Positions 1 to 6,778 are shown, counted from the first letter of the stretch. The stretch: DNA of 8,025 bases from Micrococcaceae bacterium (GCA_003486025.1 DNHA01000347.1:405-8429); one strand, 5' to 3'. Numbers and translations: made by a program. Notes: generated by a model from the sequence alone, not told the origin.

Positions 1-1248
1 CGTTTTGTGCAGATCACCGAGGTCATCCATGAACGGCTGGTTTCCGAACAACTGGCCGCCGTGCAGTTCTCCCGCAATGTGCACGAAATCTACACCGAAC
101 TATCGCTTAATGAAGCTGATGAGCAGCGCATCGTGGAACGCACCTCCGAGCTGCTTGGCGCTCCGGTAGTCCTCGAAGACGTACGCCACCACGTGCTGGC
201 TCACGCCGGAGCCGGATACGGCGCCGAATCGGTGCTGGCACATTGGATGAACCGCTCAAAATTTGTTGGCTACGCGGAACAAACCGGGCGTGGACACGGC
301 ACCGAAAACTGGCTGCAAACCCCGGTAGGCGCGGTGCGTAACCGGTGGGGCCGGTTAGTGGTTCCGGATGAACTGGACGATGAACACAACGCAGCACTGG
401 TTCTTGAACGTGCCGGACAGACCCTGACGATCGCCAGGCTCTCCGGGCGTGACCAGCGTGAATTGCTCTATCAAGCACGCACCTCCATGATGCATGAGCT
501 GCAGCAACATCATTCATATACAGACAAGGAAGTCGCTGTCCGCGCCCAATCCCTGGGCCTAGACAGCGGATCGCACTATGTGCCGCTAGTCATCGCCCTT
601 GCCGAAGCGGAGAACTACAGCCCCACAGACCTGCAGCTTCGCGAACGGGAAGTGCTGGAAGTGATTGACCAAGTGGCAGAAAACATGCGAGTGGGAGTAC
701 TTGCAGGCTCACTGCGCTCAGGATGCCTTGCCGTCATTGTGCCGGTATCCGCCAAGCAGCTGGTGGCCAACGCCTTGCAACGGTTTACCCGCCAACTGAC
801 CGAAATGCTCACAACGCATATTGCCATCGGGGTGGCAGCGGAGGAGACCAGCATCGGTGCCAGCGCTCGCCGGTTGGAAGAGGCCGCACACGTGGCCGAG
901 ATTGTCCCGAACCTTCCTACCCGGGCCCGTCCCTATTATCGTTTTGCCGATCTGCGTCTGCGCGGGGTGCTTTCTGCCATGGGGCAGGATGCACGAATGA
1001 GAAGCTTCGCGCTGACCGAACTGTCTGGATTGCTTTCCCCAGTGGACCCAGATGGACTCGAACTGCTGGAACTGTTTCTCAACCATGGGGGCAACAAGAG
1101 CACCCTGGCTAAGGAAAGCTACCTCTCCCGCCCCACGCTGTACGCGCGGTTGGCAAAACTGGAAGACAAGCTTGGTGTTTCGCTGGGAAGCGCCGAGTCC
1201 CGGGCGAGCCTGCAGGTTGCGTTGCTCTGGTATCGAATGCATGGATAA
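1..1248 (+). CDS. PucR/CdaR-family transcriptional regulator (5'-partial)
   Basis: C-terminal part of a PucR-type DNA-binding activator or repressor. The reading frame is open to base 1 (codons cgt ttt before the first GTG at 7), with no ribosome site visible, so the true start lies to the left and the usual N-terminal PucR sensor domain is missing from the window. Counting from the GTG at 7, residues 1-60 contain the family-typical linker (ITEVIHERLVSEQ, then VHEIYTELSL and APVVLEDVRHHVLA). The middle, about 170-300, is the GGDEF-like CdaR region (REREVLEVIDQ, HIAIGVAAEE, ARRLEEAAHVAEI). Residues 350-405 are the PucR C-terminal helix-turn-helix (LELLELFLNHGGNKSTLA, then SRPTLYARLAKLEDKLG). 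Family members control purine, GABA, proline or other nitrogen catabolism and usually sit next to their targets. Its targets are probably upstream of the window, because the next gene is convergent. Family assignment is firm; the ligand is unknown. Confidence 0.9.
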   Translation, partial: RFVQITEVIHERLVSEQLAAVQFSRNVHEIYTELSLNEADEQRIVERTSELLGAPVVLEDVRHHVLAHAGAGYGAESVLAHWMNRSKFVGYAEQTGRGHGTENWLQTPVGAVRNRWGRLVVPDELDDEHNAALVLERAGQTLTIARLSGRDQRELLYQARTSMMHELQQHHSYTDKEVAVRAQSLGLDSGSHYVPLVIALAEAENYSPTDLQLREREVLEVIDQVAENMRVGVLAGSLRSGCLAVIVPVSAKQLVANALQRFTRQLTEMLTTHIAIGVAAEETSIGASARRLEEAAHVAEIVPNLPTRARPYYRFADLRLRGVLSAMGQDARMRSFALTELSGLLSPVDPDGLELLELFLNHGGNKSTLAKESYLSRPTLYARLAKLEDKLGVSLGSAESRASLQVALLWYRMHG

Positions 1249-1288
1249 CAGCGAGGCTAGGCATGCACGGCACGCCCATTTTCGAATT

Positions 1289-1311
1289 ATGGCTTCGCAG
1301 CTGCGAGCCAT
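1289..1311. terminator. Hairpin between convergent genes, possible bidirectional terminator
   Basis: Arms ATGGC and GCCAT enclose the perfect 12-bp palindrome TCGCAGCTGCGA, with a single unpaired T on the left arm. As RNA it can form about nine pairs around an AGCU loop. It lies 41 bp after the PucR stop and 78 bp beyond the end of the convergent acyl-CoA dehydrogenase, where a shared terminator is expected. There is no good U-run on either side; the minus-strand exit is ATAATTCGAAAAT. It may therefore be a weak or factor-dependent terminator, or only an inverted repeat. Nothing else is visible in 1249-1392. Confidence 0.4.
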
Positions 1312-1392
1312 GCAGATTGAGACCGCGGGGTTCCGTTCAGCATCGCCTCCAGCATGCAGCAGATTTTCCCAAGGCTAATCCCAGCTTCGGTT

Positions 1393-3351
1393 TCAACCTT
1401 CGCTGCCATACGGTTTGCGTGCATCGGGCATGCTCTGGGTTGACCACTCGGCGATCCATGGACCGGTATTTTCGGAAACATCGCGCACGCCGTCTTCTAG
1501 CCACTCAAAATCTCCAGCCAAGAGTTTGGCTGCAATTTGTTCATCACGGTGGGTGGTGTTGTTCCACAGGTGCTTAAAATGTTCTTCGCATCGTTTCGTC
1601 GCCTGTTCACAAAACGCTTGTGCGAGCGTCTCGGCTGAGAACCTTTCCGGTGCTCCAGCAACATGCAAGGACAGCGTCTTCGTGATTGTTGCTGCCATTG
1701 CAAAAAGCTCGGCACCGATATCTACGATGTGGCCAAGGAAGACTTGCTGTTTATCCATGCCGGCCTGCCAGCGCGCCATCCCCGCAAATGTTTGACGTGC
1801 CAGGCGCCTGGAGCTGCGTTCAATATATCGCAGGTGCTTGGCCAGCGGCCCTTGTTCCGAAAAAGACCCCGGCACGGTCCCGGCTCCAACCATAAGTTTG
1901 GGTAACCAGCGGGCGTAGAAGCCGGACGCATCAACGGCCGCTCGGGCTTTGTCCTCCAGACTGGAACCAGCCTGCGCTAGCGCTCCGGCTGCTTGCAAGT
2001 GTGCGTCCACCGCTTCGCGGGCAATCAGCAGGTGCATGATTTCGGTAGAACCTTCGAAGATGCGGTTAATGCGTAAATCACGCAGCAGCTGTTCGGCGGG
2101 CACCGCTCGTTCGCCACGGGCGGCTTGGGAGGCAGCTGTTTCGTATCCTCGACCGCCACGAATCTGAATTAGCTCATCAACAATTTTGCAAGAGACCTCG
2201 GAACTGTAGAGCTTGGCCAGAGCGGCTTCGATCCGGACATCTTTCATGCCTGCGTCTGCCAGGCTCGCGCTCAGCTCGAAGACCGCTTCCAGAGCGTAGG
2301 TGCTCGCTGCCATATAGGAAAGCTTGGCGGCAACTGCTTGGTGCTTGCCTACAGGCAGCCCCCATTGCACTCTGGCGGCGGACCATTCGCGAGCGATTTT
2401 GGTGGACCATTTTCCTGCTCCAGCGCACATGGCAGGAATCGACAATCGACCGGTATTTAATGTGCTCAGCGCAATTTTCAGCCCAGAACCCTCACGGCTC
2501 AAGCGATTTTCTACCGGAACCTGCACCGCGGAGAACCGTGTCACGCCATTTTCGATTCCACGCAGTCCCATGAAAGCGTTGCGATTTTCTACGGTGATGC
2601 CGGCGCTGTTTGCTTCCACGATAAAAGCGGTAATGCCGCCCTTGCCTGCGGGTTCGGCTCCTTGAGCCTCATGTGGTTTGACCAGCGCCATGACGACGAG
2701 CAGGTCGGCAACTACACCATTGGTGGTCCAGAGCTTTGAGCCTTCGACAACGTAGTGGGTTCCGTCTTCGCTGAGCGTTGCGTAGGTACCTAGTCTGGCC
2801 GGATCAGAGCCCACATCATTTTCGGTGAGCAGGAAAGCACTGATCTCGCCGGCGGCACAACGCGGAAGATAGGTGCGTTTTTGTTCCGGCGTTCCAAAGC
2901 TTTTGACCGGTTCTGGCACGCCGATTGATTGGTGAGCCGAAAGCAGCGCACCGAGGGCAGGGGACACCGAACCAACTCGCATTAAAGCCCGCCCGTAATC
3001 AAGCAAGCTCAGCTCCAATCCACCGTATTCTTCGGGGATCTTCATACCAAAGGCGCCCACCTCGCGGAGCGCTTTGATGTATTCCTCGGGAATGCGCGCA
3101 GCTTGTTCAATGCGCGATGCGTCGAACCCGTCGAGGACAGGGATTAACTGCGCAAGGAATTTTTCGCCACGCGCTGCGGATTGCGCATCTTGCACTGGCA
3201 TGGGAGTAATGAGCGAAAAGTCCACGTCGCCCATGTAGACGCCTTTGGCGAAACTAGGACGTTCCCACGTCTGTTCCCGGGAGGCCTCGGCAACTTCTCG
3301 CGCGCTTGCTGCATCAACATGGGTACTAACGGGTTCCGGGTTCGGACACAT
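1393..3351 (-). CDS. Acyl-CoA dehydrogenase, long VLCAD/ACAD9-like type (FadE)
   Basis: A 652-residue flavoenzyme that would introduce the alpha,beta double bond in fatty acyl-CoA, the first step of beta-oxidation, passing electrons to ETF. Numbering is from the ATG at 3351. The N-terminal helical domain runs about 55-165 (IPEEYIKALREVGAFGMKIPEEYGGLELS). The FAD/substrate beta-barrel includes FLLTENDVGSDPARL (about 173-187) and GSKLWTTNG (about 204-212). The C-terminal helical domain includes LNTGRLSIPA, QIRGGRGYET and RINRIFEGSTEIMHLLIARE, whose Glu433 matches the catalytic base of the MCAD IYEGT motif. About 200 further residues follow, as in VLCAD/ACAD9 rather than the ~380-residue short-chain types. 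I chose the ATG at 3351 because AAAGGA lies 6 nt before it. An in-frame ATG at 3393 (14 residues longer) also has an AGAGGA upstream, so the start is not settled. Chain-length preference is not readable. It is separated from the upstream regulator gene by a terminator and is probably its own transcription unit. Confidence 0.92.
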   Translation of the reverse strand: MCPNPEPVSTHVDAASAREVAEASREQTWERPSFAKGVYMGDVDFSLITPMPVQDAQSAARGEKFLAQLIPVLDGFDASRIEQAARIPEEYIKALREVGAFGMKIPEEYGGLELSLLDYGRALMRVGSVSPALGALLSAHQSIGVPEPVKSFGTPEQKRTYLPRCAAGEISAFLLTENDVGSDPARLGTYATLSEDGTHYVVEGSKLWTTNGVVADLLVVMALVKPHEAQGAEPAGKGGITAFIVEANSAGITVENRNAFMGLRGIENGVTRFSAVQVPVENRLSREGSGLKIALSTLNTGRLSIPAMCAGAGKWSTKIAREWSAARVQWGLPVGKHQAVAAKLSYMAASTYALEAVFELSASLADAGMKDVRIEAALAKLYSSEVSCKIVDELIQIRGGRGYETAASQAARGERAVPAEQLLRDLRINRIFEGSTEIMHLLIAREAVDAHLQAAGALAQAGSSLEDKARAAVDASGFYARWLPKLMVGAGTVPGSFSEQGPLAKHLRYIERSSRRLARQTFAGMARWQAGMDKQQVFLGHIVDIGAELFAMAATITKTLSLHVAGAPERFSAETLAQAFCEQATKRCEEHFKHLWNNTTHRDEQIAAKLLAGDFEWLEDGVRDVSENTGPWIAEWSTQSMPDARKPYGSEG

Positions 3352-3440
3352 GGCAGATCCTTTGCACTCCAGGCGTTGTTGCCCTGGTGGCATGCTCGCC
3401 TGTCCTCTGGTGGCCCAAGCCTAGCCCTGATTCTGCCAAG

Positions 3441-3470
3441 AGGGTAGAGAAGAAGAAAACCCCCTGCAAA
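3441..3470 (-). promoter_or_regulatory. Candidate promoter of the acyl-CoA dehydrogenase gene
   Basis: On the minus strand TTTGCA (3470-3465) is followed after 18 bp by TACCCT (3446-3441), a weak -35/-10 pair with an actinobacterial TAnnnT -10. It falls between the terminator of the regulator gene and the dehydrogenase start, leaving a leader of roughly 80 nt. That leader contains two CTGGTGGC copies when read on the plus strand (3384-3391 and 3407-3414). The match is weak and other placements are possible. Confidence 0.25.
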
Positions 3471-3488
3471 GTCCTTCATAAGCAAAAG

Positions 3489-3525
3489 CTGCCGCGAGGC
3501 ATTAAATCCTTTTTATGCCCGGCAG
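3489..3525 (-). terminator. Hairpin terminator after the Cys-rich regulator gene
   Basis: Outer arms CTGCCG (3489-3494) and CGGCAG (3520-3525), then inner arms GGCAT (3498-3502) and ATGCC (3515-3519) after a three-base bulge, then an A/T-rich inner stem and loop. On the minus strand the stem is followed by CTTTTGCTT, a moderate U-run. It begins 15 bp after the regulator stop, so it should end that transcript before the acyl-CoA dehydrogenase gene. On the plus strand the exit is GTATTTTTAG, so it could also stop antisense transcription. Confidence 0.6.
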
Positions 3526-3539
3526 GTATTTTTAGGCGG

Positions 3540-4211
3540 CTATTTATTGGATGTGGGGTCTAGGCGCACGCAGCAGTGTCCGGTTTCCGGTGATACCGGA
3601 CAAGGCGTATACGGGGCGTCACTGGTTTCTACGACGGCTCCAAGAAGTTCTCGGTTCATCATGCACACGGTGTCCCTGAATTGTGCGGATAACTGATGGA
3701 AAGGGCAATCGGTCAGATGAATTGAACCTGCCTTGTCAGTTTGGGGAAGATATCCGCCTTGAGTGAGCATCTGATCCAGGGACTGGCTGGACGCCGCTAA
3801 GGCTTGGCCCGACTCGCGGGATACCTCGGCGAGCAATTCATTGACCGGACGTTGCTCTTGTGTGGCGCGTTCGATGGCTTGGGCCATGATATGGGCGGCC
3901 AAAGTATATTCGCGGTGCGGGACGCTGGCTTCAATTTCCTGGGTAACGAGCGAATACAGTTTTGACGGCCGGCCGGAGCCGGGGCCGCTAGTTTCACCGA
4001 GTTTTCTGAATTCGTAGGTCAGCAGTCCTTCCTTCGCCAGGCGTTCAAGCTGGAAGGACACGGTATTTCTGGGCAGATCCAGCGCTTGCGCGACGGCATC
4101 ACGGCTAGCCGGTGCGGTGGTGCGGCGCAGATATTCATAGATTTTTGCCCGCAGGGGATCGGCCAATGCCGAGACGGCGTGGACCGAACGTTTACGAGAA
4201 AAGAGTTGCAT
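3540..4211 (-). CDS. Winged-helix transcriptional regulator with Cys-rich C-terminus (ArsR/SufR-like)
   Basis: A cytoplasmic DNA-binding regulator of 223 residues. Residues 12-65 form the winged helix (VSALADPLRAKIYEYLRR, then the recognition region around LPRNTVSFQLERLAKEGL). The wing follows, with GPGSGRPSKLYSL at 76-88. A helical middle, about 100-150, probably mediates dimerisation. The C-terminus holds Cys169 in DCPFH, Cys183 in TVCMMN, Cys204 in TPCPV, and Cys213-Cys214 in GHCCVRL, that is C-x13-C-x20-C-x8-CC. This resembles the cysteine sets of SufR-type [Fe-S] repressors and related actinobacterial regulators, so an iron-sulfur cluster or metal is a plausible cofactor (inference). There is no Shine-Dalgarno before the ATG at 4211, but a TAGACT lies 6 bp upstream, pointing to a leaderless mRNA. 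It is divergent from a DoxX-like gene, and the shared gap has two similar operator-like elements, suggesting autoregulation and control of that gene. Confidence 0.85.
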   Translation of the reverse strand: MQLFSRKRSVHAVSALADPLRAKIYEYLRRTTAPASRDAVAQALDLPRNTVSFQLERLAKEGLLTYEFRKLGETSGPGSGRPSKLYSLVTQEIEASVPHREYTLAAHIMAQAIERATQEQRPVNELLAEVSRESGQALAASSQSLDQMLTQGGYLPQTDKAGSIHLTDCPFHQLSAQFRDTVCMMNRELLGAVVETSDAPYTPCPVSPETGHCCVRLDPTSNK

Positions 4212-4217
4212 ATAAAC

Positions 4218-4223
4218 AGTCTA
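4218..4223 (-). promoter_or_regulatory. -10 box of the regulator gene, probably leaderless
   Basis: TAGACT on the minus strand fits TAnnnT and ends 6 bp before the ATG at 4211, the spacing expected when transcription starts at the A of the start codon. The absence of any purine-rich ribosome site before this ATG supports the reading. No good -35 is seen; the bases about 17 bp upstream read TCAACA and lie in the 4226-4252 element. Confidence 0.4.
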
Positions 4224-4225
4224 AA

Positions 4226-4252
4226 TCTAAAGTTGCAATTTGTTGACTTAGA
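4226..4252. promoter_or_regulatory. Operator-like element 1, 27 bp imperfect inverted repeat
   Basis: It starts TCTAAAGTTG and ends CTTAGA, with the small palindrome CAATTTG in the centre. The ends TCTAA and TTAGA are exact inverted arms, and 8 of 13 symmetric base pairs match. It shares 19 of 27 positions with element 2 at 4264-4290. It covers the -35 of the DoxX-like gene and lies just upstream of the predicted -10 of the regulator gene, so a bound protein could block both. The Cys-rich regulator next to it is the natural candidate (inference). Confidence 0.6.
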
Positions 4253-4271
4253 AGCCCTCGAGTTCTAAAGT
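4244..4271 (+). promoter_or_regulatory. Promoter of the DoxX-like gene
   Basis: TTGACT (4244-4249), a 16-bp spacer, then TAAAGT (4266-4271), matching the actinobacterial TTGAC / TAnnnT pattern. Transcription would start near 4278, leaving a leader of about 27 nt that carries the strong ribosome site AAAGGAGG. The -35 lies in element 1 and the -10 in element 2. Confidence 0.55.
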
Positions 4272-4290
4272 TGTGATTACTACTTTTAGA
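4264..4290. promoter_or_regulatory. Operator-like element 2, 27 bp imperfect inverted repeat
   Basis: It starts TCTAAAGTTG and ends TTTTAGA, so TCTAAA and TTTAGA are exact six-base inverted arms; 8 of 13 symmetric pairs match. It has the same length and orientation as element 1 and begins 38 bp after it. It covers the -10 and start region of the DoxX-like gene and ends a few bases before the ribosome site. Confidence 0.6.
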
Positions 4291-4304
4291 AAGGAGGGGT
4301 CAGC

Positions 4305-4721
4305 ATGTCTTCAATAACAGCGAGATCCTCAGAATTGCGGTCGCAGGCGTTGGAGCACCAAGCATTCTTGTTGTTGCGGACCATCTTCACGGTGGCGCCG
4401 ATCTTGTTCGGGCTGGACAAGTTTTTCAACTTGCTCACCGATTGGACCCATTACCTCGCGCCGCTGGCAACCGACATCATCCCGGTGTCGCCGGAATTGT
4501 TTATGTACGCCGTAGGCGTTGTGGAAATTGCTGCCGGCATCTTGGTGGCATTGCGGCCGAAGCTCGGTTCGGTGGTGGTAAGCCTCTGGTTGCTGGGGAT
4601 CATCGTGAACCTGCTGATACTTCCTGGCTACTTCGATGTCGCATTGCGTGACTTCGGTCTGCTGATCGGAGCGTTGGCATTAAATCGTCTGGCCTCGGCC
4701 CGAACGGCACTACAGCGCTAA
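4305..4721 (+). CDS. DoxX-like four-helix integral membrane protein
   Basis: A 138-residue inner-membrane protein. Four hydrophobic segments are visible: about 21-37 (FLLLRTIFTVAPILFGL), 65-83, 88-106 and 112-127, the DoxX-family size and topology. Between helices 1 and 2 comes GLDKFFNLLTDWTHYLAP, with many aromatic and charged residues, followed by IIPVSPELFM. DoxX-family proteins are associated with quinone or thiol redox reactions and oxidative-stress protection (for example the small subunit of thiosulfate:quinone oxidoreductase and mycobacterial DoxX), but this gene's reaction cannot be read from sequence. The ATG is preceded by AAAGGAGG with a 7-nt spacer, a very strong ribosome site. 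It is a single-gene unit with a clear promoter and a strong terminator, divergent from a Cys-rich regulator that probably represses it. Membrane nature is certain; the family name is likely. Confidence 0.75.
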   Translation: MSSITARSSELRSQALEHQAFLLLRTIFTVAPILFGLDKFFNLLTDWTHYLAPLATDIIPVSPELFMYAVGVVEIAAGILVALRPKLGSVVVSLWLLGIIVNLLILPGYFDVALRDFGLLIGALALNRLASARTALQR

Positions 4722-4737
4722 ATAACCGCAGAAAAAT

Positions 4738-4782
4738 AAAGCTGGCAGCCGCCTCCCTGTGGGGGAGCGGACCGCCAGCTTT
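4738..4782. terminator. Strong bidirectional hairpin terminator
   Basis: Perfect outer arms AAAGCTGGC (4738-4746) and GCCAGCTTT (4774-4782), with an inner stem of CCGC/CTCCC pairing to GGGAG/CGG around a short TGTG loop. It lies between the convergent DoxX-like gene (stop at 4721) and the aminotransferase (stop at 4809). On the minus strand the stem runs into TTTATTTTTC, a good U-run for the aminotransferase operon. On the plus strand the exit is TTTGTTGGTTG, weaker but usable. Confidence 0.85.
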
Positions 4783-4808
4783 GTTGGTTGAAAATATCTG
4801 GAGCTTCG

Positions 4809-6191
4809 CTAGATCTTATTTGCCGCTTCTTTGAGAACTGAGCGCAAGATCGATTCGATCTGATCAAATTCTGGTTGCGCGATGGTCAATGGTGGAGCCA
4901 GTTGAATCACCGGATCGCCCCGATCATCTGCGCGGCAATATAGCCCGGCTTCCCACAGTGCAGGGGATAGATACTGTCGTAGCAACCTTTCTGATTCATC
5001 ATCGTTAAAGGTTTCTTTGGTCTTCTTGTCCTTGACCAGTTCAATTCCATAGAAGTAGCCGGCCCCGCGCACATCGCCCACGATATCGAGATCCTTGAGC
5101 TTAACTAGCGTCGCTTTGAAGTTATCGGCATTGTTCTTGACGTTATCGTTGAGCCCCTCGCGCTCAAAAATATCAAGATTCGCCATTGCCACGGCCGCAG
5201 CCACCGGATGGCCGCCAAAGGTGTAACCATGGTAAAAAGTGGTGTCGCCCTTGGTGAACGGCTCAAAGAGCTTGTCTGAAACCACCATGACACCCAATGG
5301 AACGTACCCACTGGTCAGTGCCTTGGCCGAGGTGATGATATCCGGGACGTAGCCGAAGTCGTTGCAAGCAAACATCGAACCGATGCGACCAAAGGCGCAT
5401 ATAGTCTCATCGGAGACGAGCAGGACATCGTATTCGTCACAGATTTCGCGGACGCGATCAAAATAGCCAGGAGGTGGCGGAAAACAGCCACCGGAATTCT
5501 GCACAGGTTCCAAGAACACCGCAGCGACGGTATCGGCACCTTCGAATTCAATGGCTTCACGGATTCGCTCCGCAGCCCAAAGCCCGAAGTCCTTCTCGTT
5601 GTCGGCAAACATTTCCGGGGCCCGGTAGAAGTTGGTGTTTGGAACTCTGAAGGTTCCCGGAACCAGTGGCTCAAACGGAGTCTTCATATCCGGCAGGGAA
5701 GTAATTGCCAGAGCGCCCTGCGGGGTTCCGTGGTAGGCCAAAGCCCTGGAAATAACTTTCGTTTTTCCCGGGAACCCCTTCATCTTAAAATGCTGTTTGG
5801 CCAGTTTGAACGCTGACTCAACGGCTTCGCCTCCACCGGTGGTGAAGAAGACTCGGTTTAGATCTCCTGGGGCATAGTGCGCTAGGCGTTCGGCGAGATC
5901 AATCGCAGGCTCATGGGCGTAAGACCACAGCGGCATGAAAGCCAGTTTTTCTGCCTGTTTTGCTGCTGCTTCGGCTAGTTCCGCACGCCCGTGCCCGGCG
6001 TTAACAACAAAGAGCCCGGAGAGTCCATCGATATATTCTTTGCCTTGATCGTCATAGATCTTATGCCCGCTGCCGCGGGAAATAATTGGTACGGTCCCGC
6101 CATCGTGAAGACCTGAATGGCGCGCCATGTGCATCCAAAGGTGGTCGCGGGCAGCTTGCTGTCGATCGGTACCGCGTGGAGTATTGCTCAT
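4809..6191 (-). CDS. Class III aminotransferase, likely polyamine (putrescine-type) transaminase
   Basis: A PLP-dependent enzyme of 460 residues that would transfer a terminal amino group, probably from putrescine or a related diamine, to pyruvate or 2-oxoglutarate. The fold-type I landmarks are in order: YIDGLSGLFVVNAGHG (53-68); the phosphate-binding TTGGGEAVESA (117-127); AYHG (152-155) stacking on PLP; FLEPVQNSGGCFPPP (226-240); DETICAFGR (261-269), where Asp261 pairs with the pyridine nitrogen; SAKALTSGYVPLG with Lys290 as the Schiff-base lysine; and YTFGGHPV (323-330). Length and motifs match omega-transaminases often annotated only as 'aspartate aminotransferase family'. The ATG overlaps the stop of the Lrp-type gene in ATGA, implying translational coupling; a GGGGGA run lies just upstream. 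The polyamine role rests on the divergent PotD-like gene and Lrp partner; GABA or beta-alanine are alternatives. Confidence 0.9.
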   Translation of the reverse strand: MSNTPRGTDRQQAARDHLWMHMARHSGLHDGGTVPIISRGSGHKIYDDQGKEYIDGLSGLFVVNAGHGRAELAEAAAKQAEKLAFMPLWSYAHEPAIDLAERLAHYAPGDLNRVFFTTGGGEAVESAFKLAKQHFKMKGFPGKTKVISRALAYHGTPQGALAITSLPDMKTPFEPLVPGTFRVPNTNFYRAPEMFADNEKDFGLWAAERIREAIEFEGADTVAAVFLEPVQNSGGCFPPPPGYFDRVREICDEYDVLLVSDETICAFGRIGSMFACNDFGYVPDIITSAKALTSGYVPLGVMVVSDKLFEPFTKGDTTFYHGYTFGGHPVAAAVAMANLDIFEREGLNDNVKNNADNFKATLVKLKDLDIVGDVRGAGYFYGIELVKDKKTKETFNDDESERLLRQYLSPALWEAGLYCRADDRGDPVIQLAPPLTIAQPEFDQIESILRSVLKEAANKI

Positions 6192-6661
6192 CGTGTCCCC
6201 CAGTTGTATTCCTGTTTTTTCAGTGAAAGATACGTGTATGTATTGGTGCTGACAACGCCTTCGGTACCGCGAATTTTACTGATGACTCGCAAGAGATCCT
6301 CATCGCTGGTGCAAATTACTTCGGCCAAGATGTCTGCGCTTCCCGCGGTCACCACGCAGTAGTCCACTTCAGGTACTTCTGCGATTCGGTCTGCCGTGGA
6401 GTTGATGTCGCTTGAGGCGATTATTCCGATCATTGCCTGCCGGGTGAATCCCAGCTCCAATGGATTGGTTACCGCAACGATTTGCATGGCTCGGCTGTCC
6501 ACCAATTTCTGCACGCGCTGGCGAACTGCCGCTTCACTCAGGCCCACTGCTTTGCCGATGGCTGCGTAGGAGCGTCGCCCATCCTCTTGCAGCTGCTCGA
6601 TGATTTCTTTGGAAATTTCATCGATGGTCGCCGCTACGTGGTTATGCGGTGGCAGAGTCAT
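6188..6661 (-). CDS. Lrp/AsnC-family transcriptional regulator
   Basis: A 157-residue feast/famine regulator. Residues 13-60 are the AsnC-type helix-turn-helix (DEISKEIIEQLQEDGRRSYAAIGKAVGLSEAAVRQRVQKL). Residues about 70-148 are the RAM effector domain, with the typical VDYCVVTAGSADILAEV followed by VISKIRGTEGVVSTNTYTYLSL. Family members form octamers or dimer chains and sense amino acids or related amines. The ATG at 6661 is preceded by GGGAGG with a 9-nt spacer. It is the first gene of an operon with the class III aminotransferase (4-bp overlap) and is divergent from the polyamine-binding protein gene. A local regulator of both units, responding to a polyamine or its product, is the simplest reading (inference). 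Confidence 0.93.
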   Translation of the reverse strand: MTLPPHNHVAATIDEISKEIIEQLQEDGRRSYAAIGKAVGLSEAAVRQRVQKLVDSRAMQIVAVTNPLELGFTRQAMIGIIASSDINSTADRIAEVPEVDYCVVTAGSADILAEVICTSDEDLLRVISKIRGTEGVVSTNTYTYLSLKKQEYNWGTR

Positions 6662-6778
6662 TCGTTATCGACCTCCCGGGTCTTTCGATGCGTAGTCGCC
6701 ACCCAAGAACTGCCGGCGTTTTGGGTATAGCACCGACCATACATCTACTGATCCAGTTGCGAAAGAGGCAATTTTTAT

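Noticed and set aside
718..1311. 197-residue open frame on the minus strand opposite the PucR gene
   Set aside because: It lies antisense to a clear conserved gene, its translation has no recognisable motif and no ribosome site was found; long antisense frames are common in such GC-rich DNA.
1249..1392. Possible small RNA or short gene between the convergent genes
   Set aside because: Only a short inverted repeat is visible; there is no promoter pair or U-run to support an RNA gene.
1263..1577. 104-residue plus-strand frame starting after the PucR gene and running into the 3' end of the dehydrogenase gene
   Set aside because: No ribosome site, no similarity I recognise, and most of it is antisense to the acyl-CoA dehydrogenase C-terminus.
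1393..3351. Possible fusion of acyl-CoA dehydrogenase with a second C-terminal domain
   Set aside because: The extra ~200 residues after the catalytic Glu region fit the known VLCAD/ACAD9-type C-terminal helical extension, so this is not a novel fusion.
3181..3447. 88-residue plus-strand frame across the start of the acyl-CoA dehydrogenase
   Set aside because: It is antisense to the conserved N-terminus and shows no protein features.
5315..5674. 119-residue open frame overlapping the aminotransferase in another frame of the same strand
   Set aside because: It is a shifted reading of the aminotransferase, whose catalytic motifs are intact in the main frame.
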